Counted from the stretch's first letter, positions 25,032 to 36,465 are shown. The stretch: 64,000 nucleotides of DNA from Zerene cesonia (GCF_012273895.1 NC_052102.1:7152917-7216916); one strand, 5' to 3'. Notes: generated from the letters alone by a model not told the origin. Numbers and translations are program-made.

Positions 25032-25779
25032 TTTTATAAAACTGTGAAATATTTGTACAAAAGCAAAACTGGCTTTATTATAATATCGTGTCTGTTGTTG
25101 CCATAATCGTTTTTCTCGGTATCTATACATTTCCTTATTAACTCTTGGTTTCACAATAGCAGTGTTTGCATAATAAACTAATAGTTCTAAAACCAATATT
25201 GCATACTAATATAATGAAAAGATTTTATCTTTTTTTAAACATAACAGCTAGATCTTAAAGTAAGCTTAACAAACTGCAACCTCTATGGAATCTTTAAAAA
25301 ACTAGTACAAGCTAGCCCGCCCTCATTCCACTGTGAACCGTTCTCTATTCAAATACACTTTTAGACCAGAACTTGGTACCAGCCAAAGCCAGTTTATTCA
25401 TTGTCTCAATAAAAAACAAAAGGAATCAAGAGCGAGACGAGTTACTCATCCTATTGCTCACTGTGTAATTTCGTCCTATCCAACAGTTTAGTATTAGCTT
25501 GGGGAATAAAACTATCAATAAATATTTGTAGGAACGATGTCAGACGATACGCAACAACGGACACAATACAGTATGATGCGAAAATATTACGCAGTTGACT
25601 CATCAGCAATTATACTGCTAAATGTATTTTTAATTATCATTGAAATAAACAATTAAATAAACCAGTATTTAAAAAAAATGGACATGTTTTATGATACGTG
25701 TATTTGATGCTAGACACTCATCAAAATATACCTATTGAATGAAAAACATATACGAGTAGGTAATAGGTGTGCTTCTATA

Positions 25780-25960
25780 TCTTCACTACTATTCTATAGA
25801 GGGAAGATTTGTATGTATGTTTCCAATGTTTTTACACAAAAACCACTGGAGCGATTTCAAAAATTCTTTCAACATTAGAATACTGCAGCTTCACTGCATA
25901 GGCTATGTACCACGGGTGGTAACAGCTTTGGGTGATAACATTCCAGAATAAGAATCTATC
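25780..25960 (+). mobile_element. Helitron-like fragment, copy C (3' end lost)
   Basis: 'tattctatagagggaagatt' and 'gcgatttcaaaaattctttc' are hallmark internal words of the same group, the second shared with copy B. The run 'gtaccacgggtgg' is where the terminal hairpin should begin, but no CTAG end follows, so this copy is truncated or decayed at 3'. Confidence 0.6.
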
Positions 25961-27264
25961 TGATTTATGTAGTTTTTTTTTTGAAAAAAAGCTTAATAAG
26001 TAAGCTTTTGTATCAAATTATTATCTTATGCGTTTAGGACCAACATGTACCCAGCAAGATGATACACTCATTTATTCAGTACAAAGTACAGACAATAAAC
26101 ATTTGTTCTGCGTATTACTTTTTAATGTACTATTGGGTACTGATGACAAACAGATTAGCTAGTGCGCATTTAGGGTGAGCCTGTGGTACACTCTAAGTGC
26201 CGCCGGACGGATTACGCCTTCGTGTTAGCTCACCGGCAAAGTGGACATTTAGAGATTGTCTCTCTAATGCGCGCTGTGTTCGGCTATCGATCTATGAATC
26301 ATTGATGAGAGTACGACAGTGGTGACGTTCATAATGTTACTGTTTAAATAATCTAGACGTAGTCTGGATTGTTTACTTCTAACAATTTGGATTAATGTCC
26401 CCATAATATATACGACTTCTTAATCGCCAACACTGAAGCTACATAGACGATAATATGAGATATAATTATTGTTATTATTTGGCCAAGAGTCAATTACCTT
26501 TATGCTGGGGGCGGCAAACACGTGCGTTCTAGTCATTGAACTTGAGTATTGTTATGTAGAGAGCAGCGCAAAAACAAATTGTTGCGCAAAAACAAATTTT
26601 TGTGCAAAATTCAAATGTACAAATTTAACACAACCATATAATACAACCATAATAATTGAAGGAAAGTACACTAACAACTGCGCTTTACATCGATGCTTAC
26701 GTGCGGTCGATATCTGAAATTATACTTTCGTTGACATACCTGATAGAAACCTAATAATACTGGTTGTTTAACAGCCTCATTTATCGATTAACCAAAATTC
26801 CGCGCCCATAGGCCATCTTATGTCATTTGGCCGGGAGTCAAGGACGACGTCGCGATCGTCGCCGCGCCAGCCTTATTTGGTGATTGGTGGGCGCCAGTTT
26901 TATGACTTTGCCTTTTTTCCTACGCCCCGTTTCCATGTTGGCTTGAGATAATACGTGTTCATTTGTGTGTTTTGGAGTCTAGACGAGGCTTGCCGAACTT
27001 ATCATCTGATTTAAGCATATTGGTACGAACTATGAACAGTCTGTACATATCATTTCGTGTATGATTTTTTTGCTTTTTGCTATGTGAAGAGAGATAAGAT
27101 TAATTCCTTTTTTTTATTGACAAGGACACCGTCTCCGTTTCTATTAGTTAGACATATCACAAAGCTCGACACTAATTTGGCACGTCACCGTAGTCAATGC
27201 TGCGCATACCCTAATCCTTAACCAAGATTTCTTTGGACTCCATTATCCTCGTCTGTTTATTTAG
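25961..27264. other. Non-coding region with two GC-rich patches
   Basis: Patches at 26160-26290 ('agtgccgccggacggatta') and 26800-26940 ('gacgacgtcgcgatcgtcgc') are candidate regulatory DNA by composition. An 82-codon frame at 26469-26717 contains the 18-bp tandem repeat listed separately. No known domain. Confidence 0.45.
26566..26619. repeat. 18-bp tandem repeat, three units
   Basis: Units at 26566, 26584 and 26602 share GCGCAAAAACAAATT with decay in the third. Because 18 is a multiple of three, the overlapping 82-codon frame shows a repeated Cys-Ala-Lys-Thr-Asn-like motif. A second short repeat of 'acaaccata' follows at 26629-26660. Confidence 0.85.
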
Positions 27265-27436
27265 CCAACTAGAACTGGGCACATGAAACCGAAAGAATAG
27301 AAGAAATTTGATTACTGTGGCAGGATCACGGGTGGCCGAGAGGCTAGGCGTTGCTACGGTTAGGCAAGATACGCAGGTTCGAATCCTGCCTCGTGATCAA
27401 ATTTTTTCTATTCTTTCAAATTTCCAACTAGAACTG
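27265..27436 (+). mobile_element. Insertion carrying a tRNA-like gene, with inverted and direct repeats
   Basis: Identical 13-mers CCAACTAGAACTG at 27265-27277 and 27424-27436 bracket a 146-bp insert and look like a target-site duplication. Inside, 27291-27312 and 27396-27417 are 22-nt inverted repeats with one difference, which would be a G-U pair in RNA. The tRNA-like gene lies between them. There is no A-tail. The inverted repeat runs past the Pol III terminator T-run, so the insert is longer than a normal Pol III tRNA transcript. It could be a small snap-back retroelement or the product of a template-switch event at a tRNA copy. Confidence 0.75.
27326..27397 (+). tRNA. tRNA-like gene, anticodon GGT (Thr?) with C33
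   Basis: The 72 nt fold as a full cloverleaf. The acceptor is TCACGGG/CTCGTGA (7 bp, one G-U), the D stem GCC/GGC, the anticodon stem TTGCT/GGCAA and the T arm GCAGG-TTCGAAT-CCTGC. The A box TGGCCGAGAGG and B box GGTTCGAATCC match the Pol III consensus exactly, and a T6 terminator follows at 27402-27407. The anticodon loop ACGGTTA gives GGT (Thr, ACC), but position 33 is C instead of the near-universal T, and eukaryotes normally read ACC with AGT. It is therefore more likely a transcribable tRNA-derived sequence or pseudogene than a decoding tRNA. GA/TC extends the acceptor stem outward. Confidence 0.6.
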
Positions 27437-28822
27437 TTTCATATACAATTTGTCATATTTTAACTCTTTTTTCATTTTTTATAATAGTGACTTTACCATA
27501 CATGGCAATATGAAGAATTATATATTTTCAAATATTTAACGCCCAATAACATATACTATTTATACATGTACACCATATGTAATGTATAGGTACATATAAG
27601 TACATGATTTAAATCAGGTAAACTTTAAAATATAAAATGTCTGCACCAGTATTTGTAGACGCCACAGTTCACAAATGGCAGCGTGGTTTTTAAATTCGTT
27701 CATTTCAGACGTTTGCAAAAAGACCGTCGTCTCTGTCGCCTAAAGCGTAAACTTTGCACTATATACACGTTGGAACTCCGTGTTAAAAGCTTATTTACGC
27801 CTACACTCACTCATTTCAGAGATTTTTGAAGTGCGAAGTTTACAATCGTGTGGAAAGGTTAAATAATTAATTGTAAGACTTCAACTTTTCGGTTCATTTA
27901 TTATATTACCCCACTACAACTACTTACTTTATTATATGTAAAATTAAATCGGAACAATATCTTAGAAATATTTATCACAATTGATGATCATCGTAACAAA
28001 TAAGTTACCAAATGTAAAAGACAAAAAAGAATGAATATTAGACTATCTCAAACTATGCATCAGTGTGAAGTCAATCGAATTGTGTGGATGGCTCATTTCA
28101 TGCTAATCAAAAAACGTCACCCATAAACATTAGTAACCATTGGGGATGTGCTTTCGACCTAAGCAAGTAACAAAAGGATGAATTTTCATTATGAGTATAC
28201 TAGACAAATAAATAATCAAAGTAACGAACAGTTACATGCGTATTATAATTGGTATACTCGTATGCCTACATTGTCAGTTCCAACGTTGCTCTCATTTACT
28301 TGGTTAATATGTATTGTGATGGCGAAACGAATGCCGACCCGTAATAGAGTTTTTAAGCGTAGCTTTTTCGCTTCGCACTGCAAAGGGGATTATGTAACTA
28401 GAATAGCGACGTGATTGCACAGTAAACACTACGGGGGCCTCGTACAGATTTATTGTTTTAACTCTCGACAAGGGAATTTTCAACATAAATTAGTAGACAA
28501 CATTTTCCTTAGAAAATGCAAAATTCACATTACGAATTTGTAAATTGAATGAAAATATTTACAAAACAGTCCCTTCGAACTGAAAGCCAATTTAATTAAT
28601 CTTGCCAACTTTTCGACAAGTCACTGCATCAATGGATTCCACATTCGGCTTCATCAAAGATTGTATTTCAGTGAGAGCTCGCTGGATGCTGAGCGTGATT
28701 TAAAATTTCCCTACGATAAACGGCTCAGCGTGAGCTTTGTGATTAATAAAAAAAAGTATTTTTCATAGAAAATTAAAGTCTTGCTACTTCCTGGAGCATT
28801 TTATTTATAAACATATTTAATA
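27437..28822. other. A+T-rich non-coding stretch
   Basis: No gene. The open frames at 28178-28486 (78 codons plus, 60 codons minus) overlap on opposite strands and have no domain. Confidence 0.55.
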
Positions 28823-28823
28823 A

Positions 28824-29023
28824 CTAGCTGCGCCCCGCGGTTTCACCCGCGTAAGTCCGTATCCCGTAGGAATATCGGGATAAAAAGTAGCCTTTATGTT
28901 ATTCCAGTTGTCCAGCTATCTACGTACCAAATTTCATTGCAATCGGTTCAGTAGTTTTTGCGTGAAAGAGCAACTAACACACACACATCCTTACAAACTT
29001 TCGCATTTATAATATTAGTAGGA
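28824..29023 (-). mobile_element. Short Helitron-like element, copy E
   Basis: On the minus strand it begins A|TCCTACTAATATTATAAATG and ends CGCAGCTAG|T. The 3' hairpin is intact: CGCGG-GTGAAA-CCGCG, then GGGCGCAG, then CTAG. This is the best preserved of the copies and makes the Helitron assignment of the group structural rather than by memory alone. The first words are doubled on the plus strand ('agtaggatagtagga'), so the 5' end could also be at 29031. About 200 bp, no gene. Confidence 0.75.
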
Positions 29024-29033
29024 TAGTAGGATC

Positions 29034-31240
29034 TACAAAAGTCATCCACGGTCAAGACTACATTCCTGATAGGAAAAAAACGTACCTTTAAGATCTAGTA
29101 GGCATATTAAGACAGCTTATTGTTTGTTATTCCTATGTGTAAATAAGAATGGCTCAATGTTTCCGTCTCTAAGTTGAATTTAAAGGCATTTATGCTAGGT
29201 ACCACGTTGAGAAACTATTATACATTACTATAATTTGTCAGGCATAATGGAAAACCTTATAATTAGTTTAGTTTTATATTCACATTTAGATATATTCGCC
29301 ACAAACTCAATGATCATTTAAAATTAATTTTCTGCCACTTTGAATACAGTTTTCCGGTTGATGAAAATTGATGCGCGTATATTTTTACTATCCTTAAATG
29401 AGTAATTTCTATTTGATGAATAATTGGTAATTAATGGAAAGAGTACCCATATTAGTTCCTACCAAGAAATATTATTCTTAAGTCGCACCAAGGCAAACAT
29501 GCAGATGGTTTGAAATATGAAGGATGTACAATTTGTTGAAATATTGACATTTTCAATAATATTATGTATTATTCAATATTTCATTTATTGATTTGTAACA
29601 CTGTATATATTAATACTTAATATAATATAAATACTTAGATTGTAGCTTTGAGACACTGCTTATCCTTTCAAATCAGTAAAGCTGATATTGTCGTGGATTT
29701 AATAATTTTATAACTCTTTATTCTGGCTTAGGTGAGCACAGATACTTATGAAATGTTTTTGTGACTTCAGTAAAGTATAACTATAAGTTATTATTTTTTC
29801 TTTCAGATATTTGTCCGGAGTCAATAACACATTATAAGAAGCTCACTTAAAAGTAAGTTATCTTAAGTATTTCCATTAGATAAGTACTATTTATTTTAAG
29901 TTAAAAATAGCTAATAAACTAAGATACTGAAAACATAAGAAGCCTGAACGAATTACAACTCATAAAGGTATATTACTCATAAAGTAATCCATTTCACGTT
30001 TTGTTTCATCCAGAACATTCCGCCCACCCTCTCTTAAAACGCCATTTGGCTTATAGTTACTCTAAAACAGTATTCATCATTTACACTGCTTTTGTATATT
30101 TTGTCTAGCTGAAAATGTATCTCGTATTTTAATATTTTACAGTGTCCCCGTCATATTTTTCATGATTACTCTCCTGGCAAAAGACCAAGATCTCCCTCGC
30201 ATATCTTTCGTTACTTTTTCTGCTTTTGGTGAAGTGTCTTAAATTCGACCGATAAACAAGATAACTCGACTAACTGATTAATCTGAGCCAAACCCGCGTT
30301 TCCTCAGGTTTGTAAAGAATCAACAACCAAAATCCAACTTCACGCTTGAGATACTTCAATTTATTATTAATACCTTCACGTGAGATGACGTTTCTCTTGA
30401 GATTTAAAGAAGTTCGTCTAACCTCATTCGGCTCGGTTTCAACGCGATTGCTATCTTTTGTCCTCTTACTTGAAATATTACACCATTATATCCCGACTAT
30501 CGAAGTTAGTTTTCAACATTACGAGGGCTATTTTTAAGTGACATTGTTCTTGCTCAGACATTTATGAAAGAGAAAGTAGTCGTTTTGTCTGCTCGTGGAG
30601 TCTGAATTGCTAATGCCGGTCGTCATTTACGTACCTTTTTGTTACCTTATGTGCGCGGGCCAGGTTACCAAAGCGATGAACAGGCTAAAGAAACATTAGC
30701 CATTGTCTGGAACAACCGAACCAATGCGCATAAATAAATGCCAGATTGCCTCAACGTTGCACGTCTATCCTGTTGTTTGATACACTTTATGTAGTAACGT
30801 GCTTGTCTTCACTTGCAAATGAGAGAAATTTAAGCGTAGGCTAGGAAATATATATTAGCCCCATTATAAACTTATTTAGTTGGACAAATCCTATTTAATC
30901 TTTGCGACTCGACTTGTTCCCAATAGCTCAAGACTCAATGCTTATAGTTAATTTGTAGGCGAACAGTCATTGATATTAAACTATACTCAACTAGTTAAAT
31001 AACAGTATTGCATATTCAGGTCGCTGTACCTTGATTCAGAGCAGTTTCTCCTTCAGAGAAGTTCGTACATGAAGTTTCGAAGCTATTAGTCATTAATAAA
31101 TAATTGAACGCAGCCGATATTCCCGCGTAAGATATGTCATTCTTGGAACTTTGTAAATTTACGATGAAGTCATAAAGCCCCTTAGTAGTTCACGTTCTCG
31201 GTTGAAAAGGAGTAACATTATAAGAAGTTTCCAGTCGTAC
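29034..31240. other. A+T-rich region with one mixed patch
   Basis: No gene. An A+T-rich hairpin with 10-bp perfect arms GAAATATTGA/TCAATATTTC lies at 29538-29582. The GC-richer patch 30560-30760 ('cattagccattgtctgg', HMG-type ATTGT core) is a weak regulatory candidate. Confidence 0.5.
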
Positions 31241-31244
31241 TTAC

Positions 31245-31359
31245 CTTGTCTAGAAAGGGATCAAACTGTGGTGCATTCGCCGCAATGTATTATGCAGTCT
31301 TGGGGCGGGCGCCTGTTTAAGCGGGTCGGAATCACTCCCGCCGAGAACATTGCTGTTCC
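31245..31359 (-). other. Candidate internal exon (minus strand)
   Basis: A 115-nt GC-rich block lies between an acceptor-like GACTGATTTCAG| and a strong donor GACAAG|GTAAGTAC, both on the minus strand. Two frames are open across most of it. One gives '..GGSDSDPLKQAPAPRLH..' and stops at TAG 5 nt before the donor. The other stops at TGA 16 nt before it. The stops make a coding internal exon unlikely, so a non-coding RNA or 5'/3' UTR exon is preferred. It could lie downstream of the minus-strand start at 47.45 kb. No homology is recognised. Confidence 0.35.
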
Positions 31360-31604
31360 CTGAAATCAGTCCATTTCAAAGGTTCCTAGAATGCTTTATA
31401 AGTATAAAGATTGTATTATTTTATTTAGTTGATAGGACTGCTGACAGATGCAGAGTGTGCTAAAAGTAAGACCTGTAATTTGTCTCTTGCCATATCTACA
31501 AATGATACCCTGCAAATTTGAATTGCGCCCTCTAGACAAGAAGTTGTTTATAAAGCTCATGCTTAAGATATATGTGGCAACGTACTCAAAAGATAAACAT
31601 GCGG

Positions 31605-31960
31605 TTTTTTTTTTTTATGTCATAGTCGGCAAAGGAGCTGGTGGGTCGCCTGATGGTAAGCGCCACCACCGCCCATGAACATTTGAAGAGGTGTAAGGTC
31701 AATTGCAGACCTTTCGCCTCTACAAATGTATTGCCGACTTTAATTGGGAAGAGATTAGGAAAGGATTGATGAGAGGAATAAAGGAAAGGACTGGGAAGGG
31801 TAAGGAAAAGGATATGGGCCTCCGGCTCCCCCACTCACCGTACGAAACACAATAGCAAGCTATTATTTCACGCCGGTTTTCTGTGGGGGTGTGGTACTTC
31901 CCCGGTGCGAGCTGGCCCAATTCGTGCCGAAGCGTGCTCGACTCCCACAATAAAACGTTA
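31605..31960 (-). mobile_element. A-tailed LINE 3' end
   Basis: Read on the minus strand, the block ends with a run of A (plus-strand T-run 31605-31616) preceded by 'taccatcaggcgacccacc' and, further up, by 'acagaaaaccggcgtgaaat' and 'gtttcgtacggtgagtgggg'. From memory this is a very common non-LTR 3' UTR in Lepidoptera. The clade name is not certain. The copy is 5'-truncated and carries no reverse-transcriptase frame. Several overlapping open frames here (76-100 codons) are by-products. Confidence 0.75.
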
Positions 31961-33420
31961 CGGTAAACGTGGTTATAAAAGTATTGCCGTATTGTTTTTC
32001 TACATAACCGTAAGCGCTTCATCTACACTTTCCACACATTCCTTCTATTCAAGTTTGCCGATTTTACTTACACGCTTATTATTCAAGTTATGTAGAACAA
32101 AAAACTTTGATTAGAAAAACATTGAAGTAGGGAATAACATGGAATGGATTATATTATAATTCCATCTCATTACCCGCACGTCGTGGTTTCGCTTAGTATA
32201 GTTGCGATATACATGTAGACCACCGGTTCGCTCTACATACCTAATTATATATTATTATAAGGGTCACGGTAATTCCGAGTTCTTGTTATAGTTTGTAGCT
32301 TTAAAAATTCTACATTTCATATACGTACATCATGTTATCATACTGTTTTCTGGTTATTCTTCTGTCTAATAATCATAAATTATCTATATATAAAAAACGA
32401 AACGAAAAGAATTTGGTTCTATACCAACCATTCAAATTATTTCATTTTGAATACATGCAATGATTCAGTATTCATTTTCTAAAGCCTGACACGCTTATGT
32501 ATCGATCAATTTCACAATGTTTTACATAGCGCTCGTTTTGAATCTATAAATCCAATTCGATTCTGAATAAATAAATGACATGTTGTATGTAATAAAACTG
32601 AATTAATGTAAATGCTTTCAACCAATAAAAGTCCTATATCACGTTTCACGCAAGCTTCCTGCGTCGGCTCTCTACTTACACGATTAATTTGAGTCGATAA
32701 ATCGGCATAAAAACCTAGGCCACGGTCAACCAAGCGCGCCGCTCTCTAACTATTGCGAGTTCTTTGTTCTCGGCCGCTTATAGGTACTAGTCATTAAGAC
32801 CATTTTATTTCACGATCTAATCCACTTATTGTATTAAATTAACTATAAATCGTATGCCTTGATAAAGAATCGATCAATGCAGGCCTCTAGGAATTTCTCG
32901 GCCTCTGTTACTAACCGCCTAGACAGACAGGCAGCGTGTTCGGCGCCTGCTAGCCCATTAGCCCGGCTTAGCCGTCTGCCCTGTATAGAACGCTCGATAA
33001 ACTTGTAAAAACGCCTTCTAGCCATTTAATTTTATAGTTGTACGCTTAAGCGATCCTATTGGGAGATTTCCTTCTTTTTTATACTGCCATTAATTTGTAT
33101 CGTATATTTATTTTATTAGTCACATAAATTGTTATTTCAAATGTGTAAAAGGCACATTTAGAATGCCCTATTTTTTGGTTATTATTTAAGTACACCAGCT
33201 TAATATCTCGGTCGTATTGAAACCACTGTTCTTCCTCAATATGGTCATTGGGCACTTCTGCCAGTATAATACATAAATTATGTTGCCATAGGCTTACGAT
33301 ATTGGGTAATAAATTTAACAATTATGACGAAACCTTTAAGAGAGTTCAGAAAATACTAAAGGCAAGTTCGAGAACTTTTATATGGCGAATTTGATTATGT
33401 AATTCCTTGGAAATATTCAA
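31961..33420. other. A+T-rich region with a GC-richer patch
   Basis: The patch 32870-32970 ('gcgcctgctagcccattagc') is a weak regulatory candidate. Another is at 32640-32780. No gene or classified repeat. Confidence 0.45.
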
Positions 33421-33640
33421 GTTCTCCCTTCAGCGAGACGTTATCGCGGGTGGGTTCTCAACGCGTGCAGGCGTGGGCGGGCCTTCCCCACGGGGACTTA
33501 ATTTGTTGCTCTCCTGGCGCCTCGCATATCACTTTCAAACGGCGTAACGCGACCTTACCACATCCCCTTTCTCAGATCCGAGCAACGTCATGTTCTCTTT
33601 CATCAGCCACCGCGCCGAAACTCGCTATGTGATACATTCG
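33421..33640. promoter_or_regulatory. GC-rich island with an Egr-type site
   Basis: CpG-dense block containing an exact GCGTGGGCGG at 33471-33480, the same 10-mer as in the hairpin loop at 23435. It also holds 'cacatcccctttctcagatc'. The overlapping 60-codon frame has no domain. Candidate cis-regulatory DNA. Confidence 0.35.
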
Positions 33641-34040
33641 TTTTATGCCAATTATCCGATTAGACGTCTGCATCTATATTTATTAGAATATCGTGATTTA
33701 CTTGTGTGATACGCTTGAAAAATTAATAAAGTTGAAAGATATAGTTTGTTGATAATTCACAGGAATGGAAAGCTATTACAAACTTAATCCAATACGTGCG
33801 GAAATATGATCCTGAAGTTTTATACGATTATAGACTTTTTGTTTGTAATTCACATCGTTTTTCTTTTGTAATATTTCAATACAGTTTAACCATTAAATAC
33901 TGCTCATTCGACAGCCACTAGAATTGACAACAACGGAGTAGATATAACGATAATTATGTACTGTGCGTTGGATCCCCATGCGTCCGCTAACCTAACCTAA
34001 ACACCTCTCATGGGAAGTCCTAAAAGCCACTTTATGTGAA
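33641..34040. other. A+T-rich non-coding stretch
   Basis: Nothing recognised except 'ctaacctaacctaaac' at about 33988, a short run that is common in insect DNA and too short to be telomeric. Confidence 0.5.
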
Positions 34041-34250
34041 GTAAAGTCTCACATTTGGCAGTTGTGCAAAACTTCGCGGCTTTTGCGGTACATAAACAAC
34101 TTGCACACGTGTGCGTCCGACCGCGTATCGATTGATGTGACTTAAATGCATAGTTTTCGGCTGCGGTGTCGATCAGTTTCCGCCAAATTTTCCGCTGCGG
34201 GCGCTTGGCAGCCGCACTTTACTGTGGCCCTCGATATAACAATGTCATTT
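34041..34250. promoter_or_regulatory. GC-richer island with a 12-bp palindromic E-box
   Basis: Contains GCACACGTGTGC (34103-34114), a perfect palindrome around a CACGTG E-box, and 'ttttccgctgcgggcgcttgg'. The 86-codon frame starting inside it has no domain. Candidate regulatory DNA. Confidence 0.35.
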
Positions 34251-35380
34251 TAGGTTTGTCTCCGATGTTGTTATTGGACATAATGACCAAACACTATCGA
34301 TTACTGTATAACACATATACGTTCGTTATTTCTATAAACTTAAATAACTACCACTATATTAAACACTTACAAATACAGTTCAATAAAACGTTTGATATTG
34401 CATGTAAAGTATTGCGGCGACTCTAAGTTTGCTCTACACTTTCTTTCGCGAAGAGATGCAACGGTAGTGATAAATCGTTTAATAATGCATCATTCGACGT
34501 GTTCCATGTCTAATGTCTTCTTAATGCTGCATACATTAGCGCCACACGTACCAAATTGGAGGACTATTTAAATATTCAATAGTTCTATTGTTTATATTTC
34601 AATTCTACGACGAGAACTGTTATTTTAGATGTCTGGAATGATAAAATAAGAAGATATCACATGTTATTGTAGTGACAATGTTAGATTATTTTTTTTTTGT
34701 TATGTAGGTACCTATCATAAATTTGATGACAATGTTTCAATCGATATTAAATCAACGCTTATGTTAGTGGCTAGACTCTTATAACACAGGAAATATAATG
34801 GCCTTCCTTATGTTTTATACATTTCATTAAGGTTTTTTTTAAATTTCGATAAAGATAATTATGAGCATGGCATATAAGAATAGACAATGATCCAGTTTAA
34901 AAACATTTTACACAGCGCAGTTTGTTAAGCAGAAAAGCTCCATTTGAATGTAAGTTTTTTTAGCTCGTTTGCCGCTGTCGGCTCGCCGCGTTCTCCTTTT
35001 GTTCTTGGGACGTGATCTGCTAGAAATGAAGCACACCAATGTTATTGCTCTGTTCCACGCTTCAATCCAGCTTGTTTCTCCTCGACACATTTTTTTCCCA
35101 CTTTCCACGTCGCGATGGTTAAAGAGCGTTAACACTGCTTCTCGCTGTAAAGAGGAAAAATTCGTATTTCTCTGTGATTTTAACTTTGGTGACGTCGATT
35201 TCGCTTGTCTGTTATAATTCAACATTGCTTATTATATCATGTTTGAAGACTATTTATGAACATAATCAGATTATTTAATATATGTAAAAATTTATATAAT
35301 CAAATACATTTATTTAATACAATCATTATCATGCCATGATAATATTAATCCTCAGCAATAATTCATAACGAAGTTGTGTA
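34251..35380. other. Non-coding region
   Basis: Between 34908 and 35225 two open frames (105 minus, 82 plus) overlap almost completely on opposite strands in a GC-richer patch. Neither has a recognisable domain, so I treat both as chance. The rest is A+T-rich. Confidence 0.45.
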
Positions 35381-35730
35381 CACATGCTCCCAAGAGACAC
35401 TGAATGCAACCTAATTAAGTGTGCATATCTGACACATTGGCATGTCACGGCTCTGAGTGGCGCCAGATCCGTTGCGGCGAACAGTTCGGAGCAGTTATCC
35501 GTGTATCGCTTGGCTACGCCCGTTGTGGCTTTCGTGTTTATTTTTAGTTTCGCGTGTACATTCACTATTGCGATGAAATTTACAGCGATCACCGCGCCTC
35601 GCTGCCCGCTGGACCCCGATACTGCTCCGAATGACAAGCTACCGCTATTTCATAAATGTCTGCCATTTTACGCGAGAATTCCCGCTCGGTCGATGAGCAA
35701 TAATTCTTTTGTTCAATGGCGATAGTCCTT
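35381..35730. other. GC-richer patch with overlapping open frames
   Basis: A 113-codon plus-strand frame with a true ATG (35384) has one hydrophobic stretch (about residues 42-65, 'PVVAFVFIFSFACTFTIAM') and nothing else recognisable. A 102-codon frame overlaps it on the minus strand. The mirror-image openness argues for composition rather than coding. It remains the most gene-like single frame in the window by start codon and length. Confidence 0.2.
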
Positions 35731-35990
35731 AATAGTACTTTCATTACATGATAGAAAGGGCATCGTACATTCTTGTTAATCACTGAACAATATCTCATAT
35801 TATGCCCATGTAATGTTTTTTGTAATAAAGTAAAACAATTTTATTTTTGTTATCACTCTCCTATACAGTAATGTATAGAAATAAGTTTATGTTATCTTCT
35901 GCAAATTTGGTATACACCGGAGCTATACTGTATAGCAGCTATGATGACATAAAAGTTTACCTACACCTCGCACTCCTGTTCGTCAAAATA
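35731..35990. other. A+T-rich spacer
   Basis: Nothing recognised beyond a short self-complementary run 'ctatacagtaatgtatag' near 35861. Confidence 0.5.
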
Positions 35991-35994
35991 CCAT

Positions 35995-36465
35995 TAGCTG
36001 CGTAGCGCGATCCCCTTGTCAAGCCGAGATTTGGCGTGACTTAGTGACTGATTAGCAATTGCTACGAGCTTACAGGCGCGACAGGTGGTCGGGCCACGAG
36101 CAAAGCTCTGACCCGCGTCTCTCGACTGATTGATGGCATCCTTACTTGTCACTGCTGCTGAATCTGTTGCAAAAGTTACCCCATTAATATTATATCCTGC
36201 GTGTATTTTCGTATAGCCATCGGTTGGGTCGCGTGTCGCACAAATGTCAAATGGCGATTGTTCGTGACGTGGTCCCACGCTCGCGCCCGTGGTCTAATAA
36301 CGCGAGGTCAAGTCAGAGCTCATGCATATTCACGGCGACCGGCGGCTCATCTGTAACGGTCTTTCGACCGGTTGTATGAGCTCATTGTTGCATGTATCCG
36401 TCCATATGGTATGAGCGTCGCCCCCCGGACCTGGCACGCCGCCTGCAACTCTTCCTTGCCGTGCA
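35995..36465. promoter_or_regulatory. Long GC-rich island, candidate enhancer
   Basis: About 470 bp of mixed, non-repetitive, GC-richer sequence. It holds two GAGCTCAT words 60 bp apart (36318 and 36379), 'acgtggtcccacgctcgcgc', 'aacggtctttcgaccggttg' and a CRE-like half site in 'gttcgtgacgtgg'. A 94-codon minus-strand frame lies within, without a domain. Length and complexity make this one of the better enhancer candidates, but only cross-species alignment could show it. Confidence 0.35.

Noticed and set aside
28824..29023. First read as an RTE-type LINE 3' end
   Set aside because: The ends fit the Helitron rule better: A|TC at one end, GC hairpin plus CTAG|T at the other, no A-tail or target duplication. 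The same rule fits most of the related copies.
33985..34003. 'ctaacctaacctaaac', resembling the insect telomere repeat
   Set aside because: Only about three short units with a different period. Such runs are common in interstitial insect DNA.
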